Below, one piece after another: positions 1-11,384 of a DNA stretch of 64,000 nucleotides (positions within the stretch are counted from its first letter, which is position 1; each line of letters begins with the position of its first letter). Source of the stretch: Siphonodentalium dalli (taxonomy: Eukaryota > Mollusca > Scaphopoda > Gadilida > Siphonodentaliidae); contig CP136065.1 in the NCBI GenBank assembly GCA_032622095.1, positions 242,461,530 to 242,525,529 on the forward strand, given 5' to 3'. Position numbers and translations under genes: made by a program. The notes beneath the pieces are model-generated. The model ran no database searches and was not told the DNA's origin. It saw only the letters and a list, made by a program, of their open reading frames with translations.

Positions 1-1388
1 ATTTGTAGATTCAAACCAGCTGTATCCCTTTGAGTAAACCTGTGTTTACAAGTGAAAATTTTGATAATTTGTAATTTTGAGCTGACTTAAGGTTTGAACT
101 TCTGACTTGCAAGATAGAAAATGGGACACATTTCATCATCTTTATCTCACAATTGGGAACCATGAATTAAAGTTGCATTGGTTAAATTGAAGAAATGGAG
201 ATGAAATTGTCATATGAAGGAATATATTAGTCGTCCTGACAGAGGAGTTGTTTGGAACCTTCCAAATAACAGCACTTGGATAGCAATCAATGAGTGCCTG
301 ATGTTTATCCTGATCATGATACTTAAAATACACATATAAATATTATGATGTTGTTAATGCCTTCAAGCTATATGCAGTAATGAGGATGAGATGTCAAGAT
401 GTGGGGATCCTGGATTTCTCATCTGTACCTGTACCCACAAACCTAGTTTATTCCATAACATATTAATCACAGGTTTACTCAGACTCCTTGAATTAATGAA
501 CAAGCCTGCGTGCGTAATTAAACTAACACTATTATTTGAAAAGTGAAAAGGTGCTGAAGAAATACTTTCTCCTCAAAGAACTTGAAGAAATCGAACAACA
601 ATGTTAATAGCACAAACAATGAAAATACAACTGTCAGACTACAGAACATCAATCGCAGATGAAACACAGATGAAATATTAAGCCAAAACTTAGAAGTGAA
701 CACTAATCCTAAATATAAGAATGTCTGTAGAACCTTCAAGAGCAAAACACAACAACCTGCTTTGATGACATTTTAACACCATATGGCTGACTGAATGTAA
801 GATTCAAGCTTATGTCCATTGACATGAGCTATTCCAAACAGAGACATGTAATTAATATTAGTCTCTAACAGTATCTGACATGGTTTATCAGATTAAAATG
901 TGAATGCACCTAGTTGTCAACAACCATAATAAACAGATAGTGTTTTCCTCTGCTAATATATGTGTTAAAACACAGATGTGTCACTGCCACACCATTTTAA
1001 TTAATCATCTGTGAGAGAATGTAAATATAAGGTGCTGAGATAATCATCCATGAATTCTTCTGGCATGGGCAGGCAATGGGCACCATATGATTATGTCAAT
1101 GTATAAGTTCAATTTAATTACTGAGGGTTTAGGAATAGAATTACTGATATCAAGTATGGAAATACTGATAAGCTGATGATGATAATATTTGTTCTTTCTT
1201 TATGAGTTTGATGGGATATAACAACATTAGAAGGAAACAAGAGGTACGCTGTCGCATGGCATTTGCCCCCGACCGTAGCAATTCGGATTAAGCATGGACG
1301 AAACTGCGGATATCCGAGGAGGTCTATAAAGAATTTCGTACAATCATCACTTCTAGAAATTCCGGAAACCCCAAAACAAGCGAAAATT
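1..1388. other. AT-rich stretch without recognised features
   Basis: I see no coding similarity, RNA gene or clear repeat before about 1389. Short open frames here have no recognisable motifs and are not called as genes. Confidence 0.5.
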
Positions 1389-2090
1389 CTAATTTTCTAA
1401 GTTGAAAAAAAGGGCCATAACTCTGGCAAAAATCAGATCATACCCAAATTCGCACATGACATGTATTTTCATATAACTGATCCACAAAAATACGGTATTT
1501 GCAATCATACCACTAAAGCTCACGCTATCATCTGGAAACCCCAAAAACAAGAGAAAAATTGAATTTTCTAAGTAAAAAAAGGGCCATAACTCTGGTGAAA
1601 ATGGGTTGACGAAACCCGCGCTATGCATGTAGCTGTTCCCCCATGCTGCTCTATCGCCATACCAAATATCAGCTAAATCTGCCTAGCGGTTGCTGAACAA
1701 TAATGCAAAATGTTTGTGCGGACGGACAAAATTGAATTTTCTAAGTCAAAAAGGGTCATAACTCGGGTGAATATGGGTGGACGAAACCCGCGCTATGCAT
1801 GTAGCTGTTCCCCCCATGCTGCTCTATCACCATACCAAATATCAGCTAAATCTGCCTAGCGGTTGCTGAACAATAATCCAAAATGTTTGTACGGACGGAC
1901 AAAATTGAATTTTCTAAGTAAAAAAAGGACCATAAGTCTGGTGAAAATGGGTGGACGACACCCGCGCTATGCATGTAGCTGTTCCCCCACGCTGCTCTAT
2001 CACCATACCAAATAAATGTTTGTACGGACGTACGGACGGACGGACGGACGGAGACTATATACCCGCCGACTTCAAGTCGGGGGCATAATA
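1389..2090. repeat. Tandem dispersed-repeat copies, about 180 bp unit, ending in an ACGG run
   Basis: Four partial units begin near 1389, 1560, 1733 and 1912 with a block reading roughly 'ttttctaagt...ggccataactctgg'. Units continue with a conserved stretch ('cccgcgctatgcatgtagct') and a 'caccataccaaatatcagct' block. The array ends in a short ggac tandem (about 2025-2052) followed by 'cgccgacttcaagtcggggg', which contains a small hairpin. Elements with a ggac microsatellite and a terminal hairpin are common in bivalve genomes; that association is from general knowledge, not a search. Confidence 0.7.
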
Positions 2091-2099
2091 CATGGGGAT

Positions 2100-2945
2100 A
2101 TCACATCAATATTAATAAAGATAACTTGAAAAAAGGGGCCATAAATATGAACATTGATTGCAGGAAAAATAAAGGAACTTGACAATAAAATACAAAATTT
2201 TCAATCTGAATACCAGTCATCCAAGAACCCTCCATACCAAATATAAGCTAAATAGTCCTGATAGTTCTTGAGATCATTTAAGAATAAATTACTATGAAGG
2301 GAAAGAGTTATTTATGTCCCTGGTTCTGCCTTTATTTAACCCAGTGACCCCATTTGAACAAATCTCCATACCAGTCACCTTGGGAACATCCACACAACAT
2401 ATGAATCCATTCAGTCCTATGGATCGGGAGAACAGTATATTTCAAATCCAAGAAGTGCTGAAAGACGAATGGCTAGATGAAGGGACGGATGGATGGACGA
2501 GGAGTGATTACTATAGCTCCAATTTCCATTTAGAATTTTTGTGTTTGTTTTTAATTGAGCAATGAATTCAATGTAGAATGTTTTTTTTTAAAGAGTTATG
2601 TCCCTGGCTCCGCCCCTATTTAACCAAGTGATCCCATTTGAACAAATCTGAATCTCAGTCATGTAGGGACTCTCTATACCAAATATAAGCTAATTAGGCC
2701 CAATGGTTTTTGAGAAGAAAGTGTTTTCAGAATTACCATGGAGGGAAAGAGTTATGGCCCTGGTTTCACAACTATCTGACTTGGAGACCTCATTTTAACA
2801 AATCTGATTAACAGTCACCTAGGGAACATCGACAAAAAATAAGAATCCATTCGGTCCTATGGAATTTTAGATGTTCAAAGAATTGTTGACGGACGGACAG
2901 ATGGACGGACGACGGACGAGGAGTGATGACTATAGCTCCACCGGA
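2100..2945. repeat. Second dispersed-repeat family, three diverged units
   Basis: Units begin near 2290, 2590 and 2745 and share 'aaagagttatgtccctgg', a 'cccatttgaacaaatctg' block and 'taccaaatataagctaa'. Two of them end in ggac-rich runs followed by 'gtgatgactatagctcc' or a close variant. The short frame at 2314-2565 runs through one unit and is not a gene. Confidence 0.65.
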
Positions 2946-3504
2946 GACTTCGTCTCATGTGAGCCAAAAAGATATGAAGAGATACGTGATGAATTTACCT
3001 CAAGTATGTTTTGATAATATACATATACGCCTAAGTAGGGGTTCTGGATAATTGGATATAATCTTCTCCGTACTGCAAAGTGTTCCAGAATTTTACATCC
3101 ACGGGATAACACAACGTTACGAAGTCCGTATAACCACTGCAGAATGATCGTTGGACATGCATCAGCCCGTCTATGGTACTTCTATATGCACAATATAACT
3201 GTGCTGACGTGGCACAGTCTATTCCAGCATCAAGAACTGCGTAGTAACTGAATGTGGCACATATAACGCTCTTTATACTATTACAATTATGCGAAACGCT
3301 CTTTAATGCTACGCCACCAGGTCACCATATTGTTTATTTTTCGCACATTATGTATCGTGGGAACCATTCTATGCGTGTTGGTAGACCGAAATGATAAATT
3401 GCGGATACTTCTTTTTCCGTTACAGTCCACCATCAACATGCTGGTGATTATGACTAATATATGTTGGCAACGACTGGCGATAATTTCTCTTCATGATTAG
3501 GGTT
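2946..3504. other. Unassigned spacer with two copies of an 11 bp motif
   Basis: No coding similarity is recognised. The motif AACGCTCTTTA occurs at 3265-3275 and 3295-3305 and recurs at distant places in the window. Confidence 0.45.
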
Positions 3505-3706
3505 TGTAATAATATAATTGTAATTGATTTGATTTGAATTTGATTTGAATTTGGAAGTCATGATTAGTTGATTGGATTCTTTACTGGGTCGAATGGGTTT
3601 TCTGGGACGTCCAGCATGGATTTAGTTGGTTCATCATCCTGGTCCTGAACTCATCGACTGGAATGATGGTGACTATTTCAGTTGGTATAGCATTCCATTC
3701 ACTTAT
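3505..3706 (-). pseudogene. 3' end of a non-LTR retrotransposon, separated from its body
   Basis: On the minus strand this reads a C-terminal segment starting S-E-W-N-A-I-P and including V-D-E-F-R, then a stop at 3581-3583 and a short tail with a repeated 'attcaaatc' unit near 3515-3555. The start joins exactly, in frame, to the sequence at 11385 and above once the 7.7 kb transposon is removed. '...FPRTIS' comes from the far side and 'EWNAIP' from this side, a typical motif just before the end of jockey/CR1-like reverse-transcriptase proteins. The continuity is seen directly; the clade is inferred. Confidence 0.8.
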
Positions 3707-3770
3707 CAGGTCTGGGTGAACCTGAAATGTAGCTACTATAGCTAGAACTAGCTATTATTGCTCGTTCTGG
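3707..3770 (+). repeat. Left terminal inverted repeat of the 7.7 kb transposon
   Basis: It starts CAGGTCTGGG and ends CTCGTTCTGG. It is identical over 64 of 64 bases to the reverse complement of the right end, and is preceded by the target duplication CTTAT. Confidence 0.92.
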
Positions 3771-4441
3771 CTATTAAAAATCGGTCTGCATTGGGTTTGT
3801 GTGAATGCCTGATGTAAACAAGATTTTTCCGAATGTCAACCACCACCGAATCTGATTCGGCAGATTGAATAACGGATTTAGACGAAGATTTCCGAAACTC
3901 TGGAGTCCAACTTTTTATCGGAAAATAGACTAAAAGACCAGAGAATTCAGCTTAACTATATTTAGAATGTGAGTATTTTAATAACCGCCTGTTATTCATC
4001 TTTTTGTGTCAGAATCTTCAGCCCATGGTCTGACAATATTCGCCATTTTGATCAAGATATATCACGTGATTTAAATGACCAATCGAATTTAAGAAATAAT
4101 ATTTTAATCGATATTACTCCTACTTACCTCGTCGGTTTAAAAAACTACGGAAAGCCGATTCGTTATACAATACAGTTTTAAATAATTACACTCTAATTCG
4201 GATATTAATTAATACACAGACAACAAAGTGTGCATTGGATGTTTAAAGGCAGGAACATAAGCATTCGTTGCTATAACCTGGAATAGATTATTGCTATGAG
4301 ATACAAATTGTCGAAATGGCAATGATTTGCACACGTGGGTGACGATAATGACATTCCTCTTGAATAATGTATTGATATATTAGCAACGAAATACTATTGA
4401 AGCAGTTATATGATAAATTGATGAAAATATTTATATATTGT
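3771..4441. other. Subterminal noncoding part of the 7.7 kb transposon
   Basis: No coding similarity. It probably holds the promoter and first noncoding exon of the plus-strand gene, but no element can be pointed to with confidence. Confidence 0.4.
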
Positions 4442-5809
4442 AGATCATGTCAGGGAAGCGAGGAAGACCGACAACGGTTGCAATAAGCATGAAGAATTTA
4501 CCAGTTCATCGGCAACTCCATCTTATGTAGTAGAAAAGATCACCAGCGGAAGAATTAAAAAGAAGATCATCAATGTGCTGAAACAACATGGCCATATCAC
4601 TGCACACCAGCTGTATTTGTGTACAGGTAAGTGCTGTTTTTTTGACACACATTAATTACTTTTGATACATGTGAGCATAATGACTGGTTATCATCTTAAG
4701 TAGCTAACTAAATGGGTAGCTTTTGTGAGTCAAACAGTATGAGTACCTGCATTTATAATAGAACCCAAGTCCCTCCCCCAATCAACGACGCTACTGTTCC
4801 AGGCCATATCAACGGAAATTACGATTACAGTTGTGTGACATTAAATATACCGGTAAATAATTAGTTGTCAACTTATGTTTGTAATGTTTCACTTTAATAT
4901 ATTTCTCTTTTTTTATTTTTGCATTAAGTATGTTGTGCCGCATATGCAGAAGAAAACTTGCTGGGAGAGATTACATCCTAAGCAATGATGGTGGATACCG
5001 ACCAAACTACGATGCCAAGCGTAGTGACAAGAATCCGAGAATGCGACGATTCCGAGGTTTGTTCAGTAGTGTCTAAATAATGTCACCAAAAAGCATAGCA
5101 TCTCAATTGAGTTATTTCAGTTGTGCATACTGAGAAAAATACGGATGCATGTGCCTATAATTGAAGCAGATGTCGTTAACAATAAAAATTCCACTATTCC
5201 ACAAACTGACATATAAAGAGTAACTATAGCTACCCCCTGTGGTATGTTATGCATTAATGGCATACAACTGTATATAGGGATACTATTTCCATGTAGAATT
5301 TGATATAGGTTTGTGGTTTTCGTTGATAAGGTATTCAATTGTGGTAGAGCACAGGGGTGGGTCTTCAGTGAACCATCATGCTATATCACAAACATCTGTG
5401 GGGCTCTGAGTCCAAACATCATTATGGCATGGTCTATGGAAACACTAAGCCTACCTTAAAAGTCTTCTATATATTTATTCGTCCTCATTTATCAAACGGA
5501 ACACATTGACAGTCACACAATTACGACCGATGGTTCAAAAATTATGATGTATTTATCTTTTGTTTTACCTTTCAGATAACCGATATAGCAGCAGCTCTTG
5601 GCGAACGCCTGTCTGGTTCTGTGTTTGAAGACACTAAAAATCTGCGTCATCGAGTAGATGATATTAAGCAGCAAACCAAGCCATCATAGCCTTTTTGGCA
5701 GCAGTAACGGCGGTCAACATCAACAGTCGGGAAACTCCACCGAAAAAACTCTTATCTCTGGCGCTGGCGTATGAGCAGATATTGCACACAAGATCCCTCA
5801 ATTTTATAG
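4442..5809 (+). pseudogene. Upstream exons of the transposon's zinc-finger gene
   Basis: Three exon-like pieces precede the main exon. The first (about 4442-4626) follows a 'ttgtag' acceptor. It contains the AT-hook-like K-R-G-R-P-T and, in another frame, a helical stretch with K-Q-H-G-H-I-T, and ends at a 'cag|gtaagt' donor. The second (about 4929-5056) encodes a C-x2-C motif (L-C-R-I-C-R-R-K-L). The third (5576-5809) follows 'tttcag' and ends at 'atag|gtaagt', in the right phase to join the exon at 6166. Its first half ends in a stop at 5687-5689 and the similarity continues in a shifted frame (A-F-L-A-A-V-T). The two frame changes show the copy is dead. Joining of the exons is inferred from splice sites and phase. 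Confidence 0.55.
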
Positions 5810-6165
5810 GTAAGTTGAATGCAAATAATCATCGAGCAAACGCATTGCTTGATACACGAGTGGTGGGCCGGCTACATATGGGATTAATGTATAACCCCGT
5901 ATTCAACATGTTATGCCAATGAAGTAGCCATCACCATAATGTAACCAATTGCATGACAGTTTAAAAACAAAATGCTGATAAAATGTCCAGACAAAATTGT
6001 GTCCATGGACAGACGGATTGAATGGACAGACGGACGAACTAACTGAACATTATTATCTTCACTTGCAGTACAATACATAGAGTAGATTGTAATTTATACA
6101 TGTGTAATTGTGGAAGCTAACCAGCGTTGTATTCATACAAGATTTGTCTATATGCTCTTTTTCAG

Positions 6166-7811
6166 GTCCTATATCTTTCATCACCACAATCATAACATAT
6201 TTCGTCACTGCAAGCAAAACAGTCATCAACATCAGCGCATCAATCAGACCATCAGCAGCGTACAAGTCAATCTTGAAATGGTTTAACATTTTATCAGCCA
6301 AACCACTGCCAACACCACAAGAAGGATCTGTTATAACATTTGTGGACAACAACCAGGTCGTTGAAAAGTGCTGGAAGGTTTCAGCTGATTCTAAGGCAGA
6401 AGTCAGCGTCACCACAACTCTCGTCCACTTCATCCCGAATTTTCAACTCAACATGCAATTCAATATCGACCTCTCTCCAGCACATTTGCTAAATTTTAAA
6501 AACTTTAACTCCATTCGCAAACTTCTATCTGTCAACACTACCTGCCGATCCATTATTTCATCTTTCCGAAACAAGTTTCTATCTGAGCGCATTGCGGCTG
6601 TACATCGTGACCAACGACACAACAACGGTTTATACACAGACAGCATCGATGCATCGATCATCAGTGACCCATCAGCCGCAGACTTGCCGCACTCCGATCA
6701 ACCCACCGACCCTTATGCCGAAGTACCAGAGTTTCACCAGCCACCACCTCAGGTAATCCTAGGAGATCCGATAATGCTAAATCCGTCATCCCACCAGTCG
6801 ATCATGGATGTACTACAGGAAATCCAACTCCGCCTGTTAACACATCGATCGTGGACAATTGTTGGTGGTGATGGTGTTCCATTTCTCGCCATCTGTAAAT
6901 TGATCGACACTATATATAAATGTCCAATATGTCAGGAACTCATTAAGGGAGAAGAGACGTTCGACAAGCACCTGAAATCTTCTCACGATACCTCCATTGC
7001 CAAAGACATCAGCAACATCATCCCAGTAGCGGGGCTCGGCCACTTGGAAATTAACACAGTACGCCTGCTTTTCCGACTGCTGTGGGATGTTATTCTGGTG
7101 GACCTGGCGAAGATGCTCGGCTTTAACTCACCAAAGGCGTTAGCAACTTGCTGAGCTGCTTCCAATCATCACAAGTCTTGGCAGATACTGTAGATCTTTC
7201 TTCATGGTACAGCTGACGAACTCATTCTTCCTTTCTGCCGTTTTTGTCTAACACGCCGCATACCACCAACACTAGAGAACTACAACCAATGGATCAACAC
7301 AGTAAGAAACCCTAACTATGCCTTTATGAACGAAATCGTCTTTGAGTATATCTATACGCTCCATCTGTTCCGCTCTGCCGTCCGTCGAAATAATTCTGAT
7401 CTGATCAACCTCACAAAACTGAAACTATCACCTCTCTTCTATGGCACATTCCATCCACACTATCAGGAACTTCTGCTGCGGGAACGAATGACCATCGCAC
7501 AAGCGCCAACAGATGTCTCCACGTTTCTGATCAAAACCCAATCGATGAGTGTCTCTGGACATCCCAGCCAAGGCGAAGGTGGTGACTTCATCCTTGAAAG
7601 CAGAAATCGACGGATTAAAATGTGTTTGCCACCGGGTGTGCCCGACGAACGTAGATGGATGAGAGCATCGAGGAGCGTTGATGTGGTGGAAGAGGTGAAT
7701 ATAATTATCTTACAAAACGTCGCTCATCTACTAACTTCACAACGTATGCCACTAATATGTGCTTCTTGGTATAATCACGAGGTTTGCACCACAATCACCA
7801 ACTGCTCGTAA
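6166..7811 (+). pseudogene. Main exon of a transposon-borne protein, invertebrate zinc-finger family (DUF6589-like)
   Basis: A single frame runs for about 548 codons after the 'ctttttcag' acceptor, broken only by TGA at 7152-7154 and TAG at 7191-7193. In order it shows a conserved F-V-D-N-N-Q-V segment, a C2H2 finger (Y-K-C-P-I-C-Q ... H-L-K-S-S-H, about 6921-7000), and G-L-G-H-L-E-I-N-T-V-R-L-L-F. After the stops come A-S-N-H-H-K-S-W, T-A-D-E-L-I-L-P-F, F-R-S-A-V-R-R-N-N and G-E-G-G-D-F-I-L-E-S-R-N-R. From memory these blocks, in this order, mark a large uncharacterised family in molluscs and cnidarians, and I think it is related to DUF6589. Its place inside intact TIRs makes it the candidate transposase. 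The catalytic residues are unknown; the conserved D and E of the G-D-F-I-L-E block are candidates only. Confidence 0.7.
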
Positions 7812-8608
7812 TACTATCTAGAGATCACTGTTTTTTCTGCCGGTAAATTCAGCCATCTGCGGGTCTTGAACGCACATCAGTATTATTTCTAGGTCAGTTT
7901 TCGACTGAATTTGTACAATGCTATTATTTAACAACCAATACGCGAATATCAAAGAAACCATGAGCCGTAGTAAATGCGTGGCATAGCGCGCTGCAAACGC
8001 CATGAAGTATAGACGGGCTTTAACGCTGCCATAATAAATACGATGAAATTCAGCAAGTTCAACGGAGGTCGGCGTGTATTGTGAAAGATATACTGCATAA
8101 GTTCAGAAACTCCATTGGCAATCATAATCGTGCTATTGATTGTGTGTTCCGATCAAATTTGATTACAACATTCACAATTCTACATAATAATAGTAATATT
8201 GAACCAACCACGTTTTTTTCCATAAGAACGCTGAGACACACGACTGTGGACGGAATATCCGCATAGGAACTAAACCGTGCGCTTCCTCACATTGAGTATG
8301 TGTGAAGTGGAAGTATCATCATCATCAACAGCAATAATAACAATAACAATAATAATAACAATAATAATACTAACAACAACATCATCATCAACACAACAGA
8401 ATGATCAGGATCACCAACGAAGTCTACACAACCAAATCCATTGCTATTGGAAAACATCATTTGCAAAAAGAGTAAAGATGAACTACTAGAAACATTTATT
8501 TTTTTGCATCATACAACAGATGCCGATGGTATCTGCACGCCCAATTGATTTTTATTTCTGATGACGTTATGGTCACCGAAGATTCCAACGCAGCCCGAGT
8601 GCACCCAC
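7812..8608. other. Noncoding part of the transposon with a simple repeat
   Basis: No coding similarity. A low-complexity tract of atc and aat/aac repeats lies at about 8314-8395. Confidence 0.5.
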
Positions 8609-9651
8609 TTATTGCACCCCGTCATACCACGGCACTCTAGCCACACCGCACCAATGTTTTTTGTCCGCTGGTGTGTCGTGTGTTACCCCACACATCTTGC
8701 AGTCGTGGTAACCACTTAGATCATGTTCTTCGGCCTCAGTCTGTGTCTTCTTCTCTGCGAAGTGTTTAATGGTGGGATCGATTGGACCAATCTGCAATTA
8801 CAGTAATGTTCAAATCATTACACATTAATAAATAATAAACATGAGGGAATTCATAATTTCAAATATTATTAATTTGCTCATTGGGTGAGGACGGTGGAGC
8901 GTTTGTGTTTATGGAGTACATCCGAACTCGTCTTCCCTTTACAGCAAATGAAATGAAATATATATTATCGGTTGAGTGACAGCTACCTAAATATTAGATA
9001 GTATGAATGTTTATAATAAGACTATGGTTCAAACTTACAGACGCTGACGTTGATGGCCCTGCCGTACCTGGAGCAGATGGCTCTGGTGGACGGGATCAGT
9101 TGTCGGTGATGATGCGTCTGTTATTGTTGAATTAAGAACCTGTAAACATGTGGATAATTAATTGTTGCGCACTAGTGTTTTCCATTGACTACAAGTCCTG
9201 ATACATCATCATTTTCTACAAATTATATGAACAAATACCAGAGGAATTCCTATCATTTGCTTGCCTAATAACCAGACTGGTCAATGGTTACAATCCGTGT
9301 GAAGAAATATACGGTGAAAATAGATACATTAATAACTATACCTGCTCATCCCTGTTTAATTTGTCCATATCTATCCGTGCATGTGTGAAGCAACTACTGC
9401 CTTTTGGTGTGCATTCCTGTAATATACAAAAAGTTCAGTTTAACTCGGATTGCCAAAACTTTTGAGAGTTAAATTGTTGTTAATTACCAATATAAGCATG
9501 CATATCACCACAGTTCTAGTATACAATTGTGCATTATACTAACCTTGAAAACCTCCGCCCATTCAATGGTGCCCCAATGGTAACTTCTGCCAGATGGCAC
9601 CCGCAATGAGAGAAAAACTTCGCTGCCAGTCATGACAGCAAGCTCGAAAGC
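8609..9651 (-). pseudogene. Spliced minus-strand gene with a partial MADS-box-like segment
   Basis: Four exons with GT-AG borders can be read on the minus strand: 9544-9651, 9342-9416, 9039-9139 and 8609-8791. The first encodes 36 codons starting A-F-E-L-A-V-M-T-G-S-E-V-F-L, followed by S-G-R-S-Y-H-W-G-T. This matches the second half of an SRF-type MADS domain, where A-Y-E-L-S-x-L-T-G-T-x-V precedes a G-x-x-Y segment. The second exon is 25 codons in phase and holds two cysteines. The last encodes C-K-M-C-G and H-W-C-G, a zinc-ribbon-like remnant. The 101 bp third exon does not bring the last exon into its best frame, and I did not find the basic N-terminal half of a MADS domain upstream, so this copy is probably defective. 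The splice sites are seen; the MADS assignment is by recalled similarity only. Confidence 0.5.
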
Positions 9652-9874
9652 CTACAAGAACAAAGCCATAATTATATTGCAGTATTACAATGAAAACACA
9701 TAAGGGTTAACTCAGATCAAACATTTTGAATGTGTGCCATACTTTTGTGGAAAAGAGTCTACTCTATAAAATAATAAGCATGTCCATGTCACATAATGCT
9801 CACTGTTATGTTCACTTTAACAAAATATCGTTTGACACTAATCACATACTTATAATTTTGGTACAGGCAATGAA

Positions 9875-10306
9875 GACTTTCAAGGGGAGGATATGTGGCA
9901 GGAACTCCATCGAAATTTTCGATTTACCATCTGAGAATGACGGTGTCCTTGAGGTTGCTCCGACTCCATGTCTTCCTACTATTCAAACTCCATCGAGAAA
10001 GCCAAATTCGGCATGCCAGACAGCAATGGGACTCTGACCATCACTCAAGAGGAAGAAGAGGCTGCAAAAGATATTTGCAATAAGAAGAAACCGGAATTGG
10101 TCAAGATGGCGACAACAATCTTGAAACAGATGCGAATGAGTGGGTATGTCGAGGAAAGCGATGGGATGAAAGTCAGATGGGATCAGGGAGTGAAACGGGC
10201 ATTAAAAAAAGACTTGGTGCTCTTCGTTAAAGAGTTGCAGGAGATGGTGAAGGAGCAGCGATTAAGGGTAGATGAGCATATGCGCGAGATGTGTCCTGGG
10301 CAGAGG
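9875..10306 (+). CDS. Charged, helical coding segment of the transposon, unrecognised
   Basis: An acceptor 'ggtacag' precedes a short frame (G-N-E-D-F-Q-G-E-D-M-W-Q-E-L), and a longer frame at 9968-10309 encodes about 113 residues rich in Lys, Glu and Met. The segment from about residue 30 on (E-E-E-E-A-A-K-D-I-C onwards) looks helical and may form a coiled coil. It ends at 'cagag|gtgag', a plausible donor. The two frames differ, so either an intron or a frameshift separates them. I recognise no family. The TIR context makes it a second product of the element or the 3' part of the upstream gene. Confidence 0.4.
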
Positions 10307-10309
10307 TGA

Positions 10310-11320
10310 GTTTTCAGTGTCAATGAACAAGTCCATTAGTAATAATACATGAGAAATACGATCAGTTCTGTCTATCAATCTTATATAGTAAATGTTTATG
10401 ATGTCCCATCTGTGTATAGTTGTCAAGTAAACACATGGTGGAGTCCGCAATTTCACATATGTTTTGTAAAGTCCAGAAAACTTTAAAAAATATTTGGGAG
10501 TTTAATCAGACTTACTTTAATAAATATGGTATCTTTCCTCCCACTGAGCTGGTTATTTCGTTTTTCATTCTTGGCCGCAAATTTCACTGGTATTTTCCCC
10601 CTGTGGTGTTCGACGGCCCTAGAAGACTGCCCCACTTGGTTTTTGCCCGGGTTAAATTACGGGTGTACATCTAGTAAGCAACTCTGATATGGTGAAATAT
10701 TAAGTATCAACATTGAACATCATCATAGTTTACACACGTTTCTACATGTAAGAAAACATCATTTAAATTCTCACTCCAACCTCTTTTACCCCAAAACACA
10801 TTGATTGTATCTTTTACTATACAATTCGTTCTCTTAAATGTCTCGTAGACAAGAAAAAGGACGCATATTGATATGTTTACACTACCACTGTTTTCAGTAA
10901 ATTAAATATTTTTTGTCGTTACAGCTTTCCATACATCGCAGAATGAGCAACGAGATGCACCCCGCACGTGAATGCGCGTGATTCTGCGATAATCCGGTAT
11001 GTTTTGCACACGGGCCTTTCCATGATGGACGTAAAAATGATTTTTGTGCAAGTTTCAGGAAAGAATATCTTGTAAAACTGAAAGACTTCGGCTTGCTGAC
11101 TCCCGAAAGTGCAAGATTTCGCTCACAAAAGTTTTATATTATCTAAATTTACTAGTGTTTTAGTCCCAAAAGTTATATTTGACTCATATTTTGTGCAATT
11201 TTTTGCGTCTTCAGGAAATTTCCAAACCTACCATTGCCACAGGCCAAGTTAAAATGTGACTCTGGTAGCCCGGAAATCAACTGAACCGTGATTTGATAGT
11301 CCGTGCAAAACGAGCTATCG
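10310..11320. other. Right subterminal region of the transposon, no gene seen
   Basis: AT-rich with no recognisable coding similarity. A short palindrome-like stretch around 10935-10995 ('cgcagaatgag...gattctgcg') may be part of the subterminal ends. Confidence 0.45.
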
Positions 11321-11384
11321 CCAGAACGAGCAATAATAGCTAGTTCTAGCTATAGTAGCTACATTTCAGGTTCACCCAGACCTG
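11321..11384 (-). repeat. Right terminal inverted repeat of the 7.7 kb transposon
   Basis: Exact reverse complement of the left end, followed by the second CTTAT at 11385-11389. Confidence 0.92.

Larger units (their letters stand above)
3707..11384. mobile_element. TIR DNA transposon, 7.7 kb, 5 bp target duplication, superfamily not assigned
   Basis: The element is bounded by perfect 64 bp terminal inverted repeats (3707-3770 and 11321-11384) starting CAGGTCTGGG. It is flanked by the 5 bp duplication CTTAT (3702-3706 and 11385-11389). Removing the element and one CTTAT restores an open reading frame in the interrupted LINE, which independently proves the boundaries. Inside are a plus-strand multi-exon gene (about 4442-7811), a minus-strand spliced gene with a MADS-like segment (8609-9651) and a further plus-strand coding segment (about 9875-10306). 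Five-bp duplications are known for Transib, but the ends here do not look like Transib. I cannot place it in a named superfamily. Confidence 0.88.
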
